Below are positions 45,230 through 54,070 of a stretch of 64,000 nt of DNA, piece by piece. Source of the stretch: Amycolatopsis alba DSM 44262 (GTDB lineage Bacteria > Actinomycetota > Actinomycetes > Mycobacteriales > Pseudonocardiaceae); assembly GCF_000384215.1 (NCBI RefSeq), contig NZ_KB913032.1:1389021-1453020 (forward strand). The letters are read 5' to 3'. A model generated the notes under the pieces. It made no database searches, was not told the DNA's origin, and saw only the letters and a list, made by a program, of their open reading frames with translations. Numbering within the stretch: position 1 is the stretch's first letter; every line of letters begins with the position of its first letter. A program made the position numbers and the translations under genes.

Positions 45230-48094
45230 ATGGTGATCGGTGGCTGCCGACGCAGGACGAGTTCGCCAGTGCTCGTCGGCCGTGATGCGGAACTGAACGA
45301 GCTTCTCGACGGCGCGATGCGCTCGCCGTCGGTGATCATGCTCGAAGGCGAAGCCGGGGTGGGCAAGACCCGGCTCGCCACCGAGCTGCTGGCCTGCCCC
45401 GAACTCGCCGGACGGCCGGTCCTCAGCGGAAACTGCCAGCCGCTGCGCGAACCCTTCCCGTACGGCGTGGTCTTCGACGCGCTGAAGGACGTCCGCCCGG
45501 CTCGCGAACTCAACCCCGTGACCGGCGTGCTCGGGCCCTACCTGCCGGAACTCGCGGCCTGCCTGCCCGCGCCACCACCCCGGCTCGGCGATCCCCGCGC
45601 CGAACGGCACCGGCTCTTCCGCGCCGTCCGGGAACTGCTCGGGGCGCTGGGCCCGCACGTCCTCCTCATCGAGGACCTCCACTGGGCGGACGACGGCTCC
45701 CGCCGCCTGCTGCGGTTCCTGATGACCGACCCGCCCGCGGGCCTGACCCTCTTGCTCACTTACCGGCGTGAAGAGACACCCGGCGGCATCCCGCTCGGCA
45801 GTGCTTATCGCCCGGCGCCCGGCACCGCGCACGTGTTCGTCACCCTTCGCCCGCTCGACCGCGAAGGCGTCCAAGCGCAGGTGTCGGCCCTGCTCGGCGA
45901 GGCGAACGTCTCGGCCGAGTTCGCCGCGCGGCTGCACGAACGGACCGCGGGGATCCCGTTCGTGGTCGAGGAGGTCGTGCACGCGATCGGCGGTGTCGAG
46001 GGCGCGGTGCACGCCGACGGCGCGACCGCGCGGCGCCTGCTGGACACGGTCGAAGTCCCGGCGCTGCTGAGGGAGGCGACGGTCGAACGGCTCACCGCGC
46101 TGTCGTCGACGGCCCGGCGGATCACCGAGGCGGCGGCCGTCCTCGGCACACCGTCCACTTCGGACCTCCTGACGGCCGCGGCCGCGATCGCCCCCGAACG
46201 CGCCCGCCGCGCGCTCGTCGTCGCGCTCGAACGCAACGTCCTGGTGGAGACCGGCGAGGGTACGTACGGCTTCCGGCACGCGTTCGCCCAACAAGCCGTC
46301 TACCGGGCCATTCCCGGCCCCGACCGCCAGGAACTGCATCGGCGGGCCGCGCGGCTGCTGCGCGACCGCCTCCCGCAGTCCCTGGTGCGGCTCGCCGAAC
46401 ACTGCCGCAAGGCAGGCGACCGGGCCGGTGCCCTGAAGTACGGCGAAGCGGCGGCGGATCAGGCGTCGACGGTCGGCGATCTCGCCACCGCGACGGATCT
46501 GCTCCGCACCCTGCTCGACGAACCGGGACTGCAACCGTCCGATGTGGACAGACTGGCGGTCAAGTTCAGTTCGGTGGCGTGCAACGGCCTCGCGCAGACC
46601 GAGGTCGTCCCGGCACTGGAGCGGCTGCTCACCGACGGCAGGCTGTCCGGACGGCTGAGCGGCGAGGTCCGGCTGGGGCTCGGGCTGCTGCTGGTGCGCC
46701 AGGCAGGCGGGCTGGAGGCGGCGAGGACCGAGATCGAGATCGCCGTCAACGACCTCGCCGACCGGCCCGACCTGGCCGGACGCGGGATGGGCGTGCTCGC
46801 CCAGCCGTGGGTCGGCGCGACTCCGCTGCGGGAGCACCGGCGGTGGATGGACCGGGTGGACGAGCTTATCCACCAGGCGACCGATCGCCGGTTGAAGATC
46901 ATCCTCCTGGCCAACAACGCGGCGTCCCGGCTGCACATCGGGGACGCGCGCGGCTGGGACATGCTGGACCGGGCGCCCACCAGCGTGGGTTCGCCCGACG
47001 AACAGCGGCATCTGTCACGGCTGCACTGCAACAGCGCCGACGCCTGCGCCTGGACGGGTCACCACCGGCGGGCCAGGAGCCTCCTGCACAGCGGGATGCA
47101 GCTGGCCGCCGACTGCGGGGCGCCGTACGTCGTCAGCACCGCCAGCGCGACTGCCGTCCACACCGACTGGCTGACCGGGAACTGGGACGGCCTCGCCGAA
47201 CGGGCCGACGCGCTGATCGACGAGTACCGCGACCTCCTGCCGGTGACCAGCGAACTGTGCCTGGTGCTCGGCCTGCTCGCCGCCGCCAGAGGGGAATGGG
47301 ACGAAGCCGCGGCCCGGTTCGCCGGGACCGCGGCGGATCAGCCGGAGAACGCGTTCACGCCGGTCGCGATCGCCGCGCACGCCGGGATGGCGGGCATGCT
47401 GCTCGCCCAGGACCTCGGCGAGGCCGCCGTCACCCAGGCCGAAAAGGGATTGGAACTCTTGCGTGCCAAGGGAGTCTGGGCCTGGGGCGCGGATCTGCTC
47501 GTGGCCGCCGTCGACGCCTACTGCGCCACCGGGCGGGACGATGAGGCGCAGACGCTGACCGACGAGTTCGAACGCGAGATCGGCGGCCTCGACGCGCCGT
47601 CGACCCGTGCCGCGCTGGCGGCGAACCGCGGGCTCATCGCGGCGTCCCGCGGCGACCACGCGGACGCGATCAAGGCCTTCGAGCAGGCGCGGACGCTGTT
47701 CGAGGCCCTCCCGGCGCCGTACCACGCGGCGCTGATCGCCGAACGGGCCGCGCGCTGCCGCCTGGCCGGGAACGAGGACGTCGCCGAGACCTTCGCCGCG
47801 CTCGCCGAGTCGTTCGACCACCTCGGCGCCACCCGCGACGCCGCGCGCTGCCGCCACGCGTTCCGGTCCACCGGTGCGGTCGCCCCCTCCCGGCGCGGCC
47901 GCCGGGGCTACGGCGACGAGCTGTCCCCGCGCGAGCGCGACGTCGCCCGTCTGCTGGCCGCCGGGCACACCAACCGGGAGATCGCCGAGGTGCTGTTCCT
48001 GTCGCGGCGCACGGTGGAACAGCACGTCGCGAGTGTGCTGCGGAAGCTGAAGGTGCGGTCGCGGAATGAGCTGGCCGGCCTTCGGTCGGCCTAG
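45230..48094 (+). CDS. Large LuxR-type ATP-binding regulator (LAL family)
   Basis: A 954-residue regulator of the MalT/LAL type. The AAA-like part has Walker A GEAGVGKT at 40-47 and Walker B HVLLIEDLHWADD near 142; a long helical region, probably TPR-like, spans about 400-870; the C-terminal HTH reads ELSPRERDVARLLAAGHTNR and RTVEQHVASVLRKL. Such proteins often switch on neighbouring pathways when ATP and a ligand bind. The divergent subtilases are a possible target. An internal GTG at 45275 could also serve as start. Confidence 0.88.
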   Translation: MVIGGCRRRTSSPVLVGRDAELNELLDGAMRSPSVIMLEGEAGVGKTRLATELLACPELAGRPVLSGNCQPLREPFPYGVVFDALKDVRPARELNPVTGVLGPYLPELAACLPAPPPRLGDPRAERHRLFRAVRELLGALGPHVLLIEDLHWADDGSRRLLRFLMTDPPAGLTLLLTYRREETPGGIPLGSAYRPAPGTAHVFVTLRPLDREGVQAQVSALLGEANVSAEFAARLHERTAGIPFVVEEVVHAIGGVEGAVHADGATARRLLDTVEVPALLREATVERLTALSSTARRITEAAAVLGTPSTSDLLTAAAAIAPERARRALVVALERNVLVETGEGTYGFRHAFAQQAVYRAIPGPDRQELHRRAARLLRDRLPQSLVRLAEHCRKAGDRAGALKYGEAAADQASTVGDLATATDLLRTLLDEPGLQPSDVDRLAVKFSSVACNGLAQTEVVPALERLLTDGRLSGRLSGEVRLGLGLLLVRQAGGLEAARTEIEIAVNDLADRPDLAGRGMGVLAQPWVGATPLREHRRWMDRVDELIHQATDRRLKIILLANNAASRLHIGDARGWDMLDRAPTSVGSPDEQRHLSRLHCNSADACAWTGHHRRARSLLHSGMQLAADCGAPYVVSTASATAVHTDWLTGNWDGLAERADALIDEYRDLLPVTSELCLVLGLLAAARGEWDEAAARFAGTAADQPENAFTPVAIAAHAGMAGMLLAQDLGEAAVTQAEKGLELLRAKGVWAWGADLLVAAVDAYCATGRDDEAQTLTDEFEREIGGLDAPSTRAALAANRGLIAASRGDHADAIKAFEQARTLFEALPAPYHAALIAERAARCRLAGNEDVAETFAALAESFDHLGATRDAARCRHAFRSTGAVAPSRRGRRGYGDELSPRERDVARLLAAGHTNREIAEVLFLSRRTVEQHVASVLRKLKVRSRNELAGLRSA

Positions 48095-49107
48095 AACCTG
48101 TCGACGTCGATGACCGCTTTGGCGAACTCCTCCGGTGCCTCTTGCGGCACGTTGTGGCCGATCCCGTTCAGGATCCGGTGCTCGTACTTGCCGGAGAACT
48201 TCGACCGGTAGGCCTTGCCGTCGGTGTTCGGGCCGTCGAAATCGCTGCCGATCGTGATGGTGGGCACCGAAACCGCCGGGCCCTTGGCGAGTTTTTGTTC
48301 GAGGGCGTCGAGTTTCGGGTCGCCGTCGGCAAGGCTGAGCCGCCAGCGGTAGTTGTGGATCACGATGGCCACGTGGTCCGGGTTGTCGAAACAGGCGGCC
48401 GAACGGTCGTAGGTCGCGTCGTCGAAGGCCCACTTCGGCGACGCGACCTTCCAGATCAGCTTGTTGAAGTCGTGGCGGTTCTTCGTGTAGCCGAGGATCC
48501 CGCGCTCGGTGGCGAAGTAGTACTGGTACCACCAGCCGAGCTCGGCGGCCGGAGAAAGCGGTTCCTTGTTCGTCTCCCGGTTCGTGACCAGGTAGCCGCT
48601 CACCGAGACGAGCGCCTTGCAGCGCTCGGGCCACAGCGCGGCGATGATCACGGCCGTGCGGGCGCCCCAGTCGAAGCCGCCGAAGACGGCCTTCTCGATC
48701 TTGAGGGCGTCCAGCAGCGCGACGACGTCGGCGGCGATCGCGGACTGCTGGCCGTTGCGGAAGGTGTCCTTCGACAGGAACCGCGTCGGCCCGTAGCCCC
48801 GCAGGAACGGCACGATCACCCGGTACCCGGCCGCGACCAGGCGCGGGGTGACGTCGACGTAGCTGTGGATGTCGTAGGGCCAGCCGTGCAGGAGGACCAC
48901 CACCGGACCGTCCGCGGGACCGGCTTCGGCGTACCCGATGCTCAGCTCCCCGGCGTCGATCTGCTTGAGCGGGCCGAACGAGGTGTTCCCGCCGGTGGTG
49001 GCAGATGCCGCCGCCGGTGCGGCCGCGGGCTGGGCCGAACAGCCTGCCACGGTGGCTCCCGCCGCCGCGGCGGCGACGGCCTGTGCGAACCTTCTCCTGC
49101 TGAGCAT
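48091..49107 (-). CDS. Tat-exported lipoprotein, epoxide-hydrolase-like alpha/beta hydrolase
   Basis: A 338-residue hydrolase. The N-terminus has a twin-arginine type RRRFAQ and a lipobox TVAGC with Cys23, so it is probably exported folded and lipid-anchored. HGWPYD gives the oxyanion region, the nucleophile is Asp in GGFDWGARTA, and the His is in GIGHNVPQE; Asp as nucleophile places it with epoxide or haloalkane hydrolases. It is convergent with, and overlaps by 4 nt, the LuxR-type gene. GGAGGA precedes the ATG. Confidence 0.87.
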   Translation of the reverse strand: MLSRRRFAQAVAAAAAGATVAGCSAQPAAAPAAASATTGGNTSFGPLKQIDAGELSIGYAEAGPADGPVVVLLHGWPYDIHSYVDVTPRLVAAGYRVIVPFLRGYGPTRFLSKDTFRNGQQSAIAADVVALLDALKIEKAVFGGFDWGARTAVIIAALWPERCKALVSVSGYLVTNRETNKEPLSPAAELGWWYQYYFATERGILGYTKNRHDFNKLIWKVASPKWAFDDATYDRSAACFDNPDHVAIVIHNYRWRLSLADGDPKLDALEQKLAKGPAVSVPTITIGSDFDGPNTDGKAYRSKFSGKYEHRILNGIGHNVPQEAPEEFAKAVIDVDRF

Positions 49108-49246
49108 CCTGAGTCCTCCCGCGAAACGCCTGGTACGGGATGAAATTAAGGGTGCGGCGGTGGACGCGGCGACCGTCGGACGACGTCACCGGTGTACGTC
49201 ACCCGTACTCCAAGGATCGAGGCGCGAAGTCGTCGCGCCAGGTGTC

Positions 49247-49272
49247 AAGTCCGTGAAGGCCTCCTTGAGGGA
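49247..49272. repeat. Left arm of a split family A palindrome
   Basis: It reads AAGTCCGTGAAGGCCTCCTT then GAGGGA, identical to the first 26 nt of the copies at 23928 and 40595, then diverges. The last 15 nt recur at 49654-49668. Confidence 0.85.
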
Positions 49273-49314
49273 CCAGTATTTGCTTACCCATTGGTGCGGT
49301 TGGCGGTCGGGTGT

Positions 49315-49349
49315 GGAGGATTTGGGACGTTCAACGTCCTGGATCTTCC
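49315..49349. repeat. 35-nt hairpin, family G copy 1
   Basis: It opens GGAGGATTTGGGACGTT and closes AACGTCCTGGATCTTCC around a central C. A degenerate relative may lie at 49368-49402. Confidence 0.75.
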
Positions 49350-49468
49350 ACGCTCGGTCTCGTTGATGAGGGACTTGGGATAGTGAACGTCTCAATCCTT
49401 CACAGGCGGGCGCTGTTTCGTCTTGGTGCCGGGCGGGGCTTGTGCTGGGCGGCGGTGTGGTCGACGGG

Positions 49469-49503
49469 GGAGGATTCCGGCCGTTGAACGTCCGGAATCC
49501 TCC
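49469..49503. repeat. 35-nt hairpin, family G copy 2
   Basis: It opens GGAGGATTCCGGCCGTT and closes AACGTCCGGAATCCTCC. The stem extends outward to 49463-49509 through GACGGGGG/CCCCCGTC. Confidence 0.85.
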
Positions 49504-49539
49504 CCCGTCAGGTTCATGGCAGGCACGACCTTGATCAAC

Positions 49540-49574
49540 GGAGGATCGGGGACGCTGAGCGTCCCGAATCTTCC
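49540..49574. repeat. 35-nt hairpin, family G copy 3
   Basis: It opens GGAGGATCGGGGACGC and closes GCGTCCCGAATCTTCC. The stem extends to 49528-49586 through ACCTTGATCAAC and its complement, so it totals 59 nt, the same length as the family A palindromes. Confidence 0.85.
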
Positions 49575-49653
49575 GTTGATCAAGGTCTGTGACCGGAACA
49601 CACCCGCGCAACTACCACCCTCGCGCAGGTCAGGCACAGGTGAACAAATACCG

Positions 49654-49750
49654 GGCCTCCTTGAGGGACTTGAATCCATGCAGTGGCGCGCAGCGTCTCC
49701 GTTGAGGGTGGCGGCGGGGGCATGGACCGCAAGGAGGCCTTCACGGACTT
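49654..49750. repeat. Second left-arm fragment and right arm of the split palindrome
   Basis: GGCCTCCTTGAGGGA at 49654-49668 repeats the end of the left arm. After about 62 unrelated nt, the right arm AAGGAGGCCTTCACGGACTT closes at 49731-49750. Confidence 0.85.
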
Positions 49751-49965
49751 TCGACTCGCCTTCGGGTTAATTCGGTTGCGCGCGTCCGGCGGAGTCCGGG
49801 ATGATCGTCCGCGATCCGGCAGGAGCCGGTGGATGCGACAGGGAGGTGCCTCGTGCTGATGACTGTCCGGGGCGTTGTCCGCCCCCATCCACTCGCCCCT
49901 CGCGGCTGAGCGCGGAGTACACGACGCTCGCCCGGTGGGGCACCCCTGACTAGGAGAACCCACCA

Positions 49966-50907
49966 GTGCGCAAGCACGATCTCGAAGAGTCTTACGAACA
50001 ACGTCCTCGGCGCGCCCGTCGAGCCCGCTTCGACGACGAGCCCGAACCCGCCCGCGGCGGGCGGCTCACCGAAGCCGAACGCGTCCGGCTCGCCCGGCTG
50101 CGTGAGGACGCCTACACCGAAACGGCCATCCCCGACGGCGCCGACCGCTGGAGCACCTGGGGAGAGGCCGAGCACGGGCCGCAGCCCCGGCCCGACTGGG
50201 TGCTCACCGAACTGGCGGCGGTGGACACCGAACTCGGCATCCTCAAAACCGGCAAGGAGGCGGACGTCCACCTCGTCCGGCGCAACCTGCCCGGAACCGA
50301 GGGCACGGTGCTGGCGGCGAAGCGGTACCGCAGTGGCGAGCACCGGTTGTTCCATCGCGACGCCGGCTACCTCGAAGGCAGGCGGATGCGGCGTTCGCGG
50401 GAGATGCGGGCCATGGAGTCGCGCAGCAGCTTCGGCCGCAACCTCATCGCCGAGCAGTGGGCGGTGGCCGAATTCGGCGCGCTGAGCAGGCTGTGGACGG
50501 TCGGCGCCCCGGTGCCGTACCCGGTGCAGCGCGACGGTACCGAGCTGCTGCTGGAGTTCCTCGGCGACGGCGAGGTGGCCGCGCCGAGGCTGGCGCAGGT
50601 CCGGCCGGAGCCGGAACAATTGCGGGAGCTGTGGTTCCAGACCTCGGCGATGCTGGAACTGCTGGCGTCGCAGGGGCTCGCGCACGGCGACCTCTCGGCG
50701 TACAACCTGCTCGTCCACCACGGGCAGATCATGGTGATCGACCTGCCGCAGGTGGTCGACATCGTCGCCAACCCCGGCGGACTCGAGTTCCTCGCGCGGG
50801 ACGTGCGGAACATCGCCGCGTGGTTCCACTCACGGGGACTGCCGGAGCAGTTGACGTCGGTCGCCGAGCTGATCGAGGAACTGCAAGAGATCGCCGGTCT
50901 CCGCTGA
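49966..50907 (+). CDS. RIO-type serine/threonine kinase
   Basis: A 313-residue atypical kinase of the RIO1 fold. ATP-binding TGKEADVHLV lies near 96 with the Lys in LAAKRYRSGEHRLFHRD; the catalytic Asp is in LAHGDLSAYNLL and the metal-binding Asp in MVIDLPQVVDIV. Eukaryotic RIO1 acts in ribosome maturation; the bacterial role is not settled. The charged, Arg-rich N-terminus (first 45 residues) is likely disordered. GTG start with AGGAGA upstream. A DEAD-box helicase gene follows, which fits an RNA-related role. Confidence 0.88.
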   Translation: MRKHDLEESYEQRPRRARRARFDDEPEPARGGRLTEAERVRLARLREDAYTETAIPDGADRWSTWGEAEHGPQPRPDWVLTELAAVDTELGILKTGKEADVHLVRRNLPGTEGTVLAAKRYRSGEHRLFHRDAGYLEGRRMRRSREMRAMESRSSFGRNLIAEQWAVAEFGALSRLWTVGAPVPYPVQRDGTELLLEFLGDGEVAAPRLAQVRPEPEQLRELWFQTSAMLELLASQGLAHGDLSAYNLLVHHGQIMVIDLPQVVDIVANPGGLEFLARDVRNIAAWFHSRGLPEQLTSVAELIEELQEIAGLR

Positions 50908-50916
50908 CCGTCCACA

Positions 50917-50973
50917 GTGTCATGAAGGGGTCGTTTCCGACGGATCACGCCGGGAACGACCCCTTCATGACAC
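50917..50973. terminator. Palindrome after the RIO kinase gene
   Basis: Arms of 19 nt opening GTGTCATGAAGGGGTCGTT are 9 nt past the stop. TCATGAAGG links it to the palindromes at 52796 and 60681. No T-tract follows. Confidence 0.65.
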
Positions 50974-51274
50974 GCCGGGAGAACCCGTGGCGGAGACCCT
51001 GCCCACAATCGGTCCCTCCGGTTGGGAGGCTGGACAACGGTCCGGTACAGTAGTACTAGACCGCAACCGGCGGCGTGGATGAGTGGTGTCCGTCGCCTCC
51101 AAAGCCAACCGAATGGCTCGCGGTATCCGTATCAACCAATAGGCGCGCGGTGTCATGCAGACGCGGTGTGCCGGGTTCGTCCCTGTGAACGCCCATCTGT
51201 GCACACCATCTTGCCCTGCCTGCGCGCGGGCAGCCCAGGGCCTCCTTGCGACGTGCCACGTCCGAGAGGCATTT
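50974..51274 (+). other. Long leader of the DEAD-box helicase gene
   Basis: No gene is called in these 301 nt. A candidate promoter lies at 51031-51059, leaving about 210 nt of untranslated leader. An open stretch from the ATG at 51079 is not supported by codon pattern or a ribosome-binding site. Confidence 0.45.
51031..51059 (+). promoter_or_regulatory. Candidate promoter of the helicase gene
   Basis: TGGACA and TACTAG are 17 nt apart. The position follows the terminator-like palindrome of the RIO gene, so the helicase probably has its own promoter. Confidence 0.35.
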
Positions 51275-52780
51275 GTGACAGTCACGTTCAACTCCGGCCA
51301 CACCTCACCGTCGGCGCGTCAGCACCGCAAGCCGCGCACTCGCCCCACGGGTGACGCGATGCTGCGTGAAGACGCCGTCGAGACGGTCAAGGCGACGACC
51401 TGGGCGGAACTCGGCCTTCCCGACCCGCTGCTGCGGGCGCTGGCCGACGCCGGTATCACCACCCCGTTCCCGATCCAGTCGGCGACCATCCCCGACGCGC
51501 TCTCCGGCCGCGACGTGCTCGGCCGCGCCCAGACCGGTTCCGGCAAGACCCTGGCCTTCGGCCTCGCGATGCTGACCCGGCTCAACGGCGGCCGCGCCCG
51601 GCCGAAGCACCCCCGCGCGCTGATCCTGGTCCCGACCCGCGAGCTGGCCATGCAGGTCGCCGACTCGCTCACCCCGCTGGCCAAGTCCCTCGGCCTGTGG
51701 TGCCGCACCGCCGTCGGCGGGATGGCCTTCACCCGCCAGGCCGACGCGCTTTCCCGCGGCGTCGACCTGCTGATCGCCACCCCCGGCCGGCTGTCGGACC
51801 ACGTCCGCCAGGGCACCGCGTCGCTTTCGGACATCGACTTCGTCGCGCTCGACGAGGCCGACCAGATGGCCGACATGGGCTTCATGCCGCAGGTTCGCGA
51901 GATCCTCGACCTGACCCCGCGTGACGGCCAGCGCCTGCTGTTCTCCGCCACCCTCGACGGTGACGTCGACCGCCTGGTCCGGGCGTACCTGACGAACCCG
52001 GTCACCCACTCGGTTGCCCCGTCGACCGCGAGCGTCACCACCATGGACCACCACGTGTTCCAGGTGTCGCACCAGGACAAGCAGGACATCATCACCGAGA
52101 TCGGTGCCCGCGAGGGCCGCACGATCATGTTCGTCCGCACCAAGCACCACGTGGACCGCCTCACCGAGCGCCTGCGCGAGAAGGGCGTCCACGCGGCCGC
52201 TCTGCACGGCGGCAAGACCCAGGGCCAGCGCAACCGGGTCCTCTCGGACTTCAAGGAGGGCTACGCCCCGGTCCTCGTCGCCACGGACGTCGCCGCGCGC
52301 GGTATCCACGTCGACGACATCTCGCTGGTGCTGCACGTCGACCCGGCCGCCGACCACAAGGACTACCTGCACCGCGCCGGCCGCACCGCGCGCGCCGGGG
52401 CGTCCGGTGTCGTGGTCACGCTGGTCACGCACGACCAGCGCCGCATGGTGCGCCGGATGACCGACCGCGCCGGTGTCCGCGCCGAGCAGACCACGGTCCG
52501 CCCCGGCGACGCCGAGCTCTCCCGGATCACCGGTGCGCAGCAGCCCAGTGGCGAGCCGGTCGTCGAGCGTCGTCGTGAGTCCCCGCGTCGTGGCGGTGGC
52601 CGCGGCTACGGTGGCGGCGACCGCGGCGGCTACCAGGGTTCGCGCGAGGGTCACGGTCACCGCGAAGGCGGCCGTCCCGGCGGCTTCCGCGGCCGCCCGC
52701 GTCGTGGCGAGTCCGGTGGCGGCAGCGGCCGCCCGCAGCGTCCGGGCAACGGACGCCCGCGTCGCAGCTACGACAGCTGA
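51275..52780 (+). CDS. DEAD-box RNA helicase
   Basis: A 501-residue RNA helicase of the DeaD/CsdA type. Motifs in order: Q motif PFPIQSATIP, motif I AQTGSGKT, Ia PTRELAMQ, DEAD as LDEADQMADMGF, SAT in LFSATLDG, motif V ATDVAARGIHVDD and VI HRAGRTARAG. The last 90 residues are rich in Arg and Gly (RGG-like), fitting RNA binding. The GTG at 51275 has GAGAGG upstream. The long leader is reminiscent of cold-regulated helicase genes. Confidence 0.92.
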   Translation: MTVTFNSGHTSPSARQHRKPRTRPTGDAMLREDAVETVKATTWAELGLPDPLLRALADAGITTPFPIQSATIPDALSGRDVLGRAQTGSGKTLAFGLAMLTRLNGGRARPKHPRALILVPTRELAMQVADSLTPLAKSLGLWCRTAVGGMAFTRQADALSRGVDLLIATPGRLSDHVRQGTASLSDIDFVALDEADQMADMGFMPQVREILDLTPRDGQRLLFSATLDGDVDRLVRAYLTNPVTHSVAPSTASVTTMDHHVFQVSHQDKQDIITEIGAREGRTIMFVRTKHHVDRLTERLREKGVHAAALHGGKTQGQRNRVLSDFKEGYAPVLVATDVAARGIHVDDISLVLHVDPAADHKDYLHRAGRTARAGASGVVVTLVTHDQRRMVRRMTDRAGVRAEQTTVRPGDAELSRITGAQQPSGEPVVERRRESPRRGGGRGYGGGDRGGYQGSREGHGHREGGRPGGFRGRPRRGESGGGSGRPQRPGNGRPRRSYDS

Positions 52781-52795
52781 GGTAACCCTCGCTAG

Positions 52796-52854
52796 AAGTA
52801 CATGAAGGCCCCCTTCCTTGCGCCTGGCGCAAGGAAGGGGGCCTTCATGTACTT
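52796..52854. repeat. 59-nt perfect palindrome, family D
   Basis: Arms of 29 nt without mismatch around one T; the arm opens AAGTACATGAAGGCCCCCTT. It shares length and outer sequence with family A, and it lies between the helicase and bioF. Confidence 0.93.
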
Positions 52855-52882
52855 GGGGTGCGCGGATGGGACACTGCGGGAC

Positions 52883-54070
52883 GTGACTTCTCCCGGCCCC
52901 GTTTCCCAGAACCTCCCGCCCGACCAGGTCTTCGACTGGCTCGACGTGGAAGCGGAGAAGCGGACCGAGGCCGGGCTGGTGCGCAAGCTGCGCATCCGGC
53001 AGGCCCAGGAAGCCGAGTTGGACCTCGCGGGCAACGACTACCTCGGGCTCGCCCGTGACAAGCGGGTCGCCGGTGCGGCCGCGGCGGCCGCGTTGCGCTG
53101 GGGCGCCGGGTCGACCGGCTCCCGGCTCGTCACCGGCACCACCGAGGTCCACGCGGAACTCGAGCACGAACTCGCCCGCTTCTGCGGCGCGCAGGCGGCG
53201 CTGGTCTTCTCGTCCGGTTTCACCGCGAACCTCGGCGCCGTCACGGCCCTGTCCGGCGCGGATTCCGCGATCGTCACGGACAAATACATCCACGCGTCGC
53301 TGATCGAAGGCTGCCGGCTGTCCCGTTCGGACATCGCCGCCGTCGCGCACAGCGAGCCGAGCGCCGTCAAGCACGCGCTGGCGACCCGCCGCAAACCGCG
53401 CGCTCTCGTCGTCACCGATTCCGTGTTCTCCGTCGACGGTGACATCGCCCCGCTGGAGGAACTCGCCGGGGTCTGCCGGGAGCACGGCGCGTCGCTGCTC
53501 GTCGACGACGCCCACGGCTTCGGTGTCCTCGGCGAGGGTGGCCGCGGTGCCGTCCACGCGGCGGGGCTCTCCGGCGCGCCGGACGTCGTCACCACGATCA
53601 CGCTGTCGAAATCCCTTGGGGCGCAAGGCGGAGCGGTGCTCGGGCCGCGTCGCGTGATCAAGCATCTCGTGGACACCGCGCGCAGCTTCATCTTCGACAC
53701 CGCGCTCGCGCCGGCCAGTGCCGCCGCCGCGCTGGCCGCACTCAGCGCGTTGAAGGCCGAGCCCGAGCTGGCCACCAAGGTGACCGAAGCCGCCGGAAAC
53801 CTTGCCATGCAACTGAAAGCGGCGGGCTTCCGGGTCGGTCTCCCGGACGCCGCAGTGATCTCGGTCCAGGCGCCGTCGCCCGAATCGGCCGTCGGGTGGG
53901 CGGCCGCGTGCGCGGATCAGGGCGTACGGGTCGGCTGCTTCCGGCCGCCGTCCGTACCCGACGGCATCTCCCGCCTGCGCCTGACCGCGCGGGCCGACCT
54001 CACCGAGGCCGATGTGGACCGCGCGGTCGCGGTGATCACGGCTGCGGCGCCTCCCGGCGCCACATCGTGA
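52883..54070 (+). CDS. bioF: 8-amino-7-oxononanoate synthase
   Basis: A PLP enzyme that condenses pimeloyl-ACP/CoA with alanine in biotin synthesis. The 395-residue protein has the N-terminal DLAGNDYLGLA, GSTGSRLVTGTTEVH, the PLP-binding Asp and His in LVDDAHGFGVLG, and the Lys in TLSKSLGAQGG. The GTG at 52883 is chosen because earlier starts fall in the palindrome. No other bio gene is in the window, so a related alpha-oxoamine synthase remains possible. The 3' end overlaps the convergent GNAT gene by 35 bp. Confidence 0.86.
   Translation: MTSPGPVSQNLPPDQVFDWLDVEAEKRTEAGLVRKLRIRQAQEAELDLAGNDYLGLARDKRVAGAAAAAALRWGAGSTGSRLVTGTTEVHAELEHELARFCGAQAALVFSSGFTANLGAVTALSGADSAIVTDKYIHASLIEGCRLSRSDIAAVAHSEPSAVKHALATRRKPRALVVTDSVFSVDGDIAPLEELAGVCREHGASLLVDDAHGFGVLGEGGRGAVHAAGLSGAPDVVTTITLSKSLGAQGGAVLGPRRVIKHLVDTARSFIFDTALAPASAAAALAALSALKAEPELATKVTEAAGNLAMQLKAAGFRVGLPDAAVISVQAPSPESAVGWAAACADQGVRVGCFRPPSVPDGISRLRLTARADLTEADVDRAVAVITAAAPPGATS

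Larger units (their letters stand above)
49108..49965. other. 858-nt divergent intergenic region with a split palindrome and a hairpin array
   Basis: No gene is convincing. The left arm of a family A palindrome is at 49247-49272, its right arm at 49731-49750. Between them are three or four 35-nt hairpins and a second partial left arm. The part after 49750 should hold the RIO kinase promoter. Confidence 0.75.

Noticed and set aside
49273..49653. An insertion sequence inside the split palindrome
   Set aside because: There is no transposase frame and no terminal inverted repeat at the edges; at most it is a small non-autonomous element.
51079..51274. A small upstream gene in the helicase leader
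   Set aside because: The frame from ATG 51079 has no ribosome-binding site and runs past the helicase start without coding signature.
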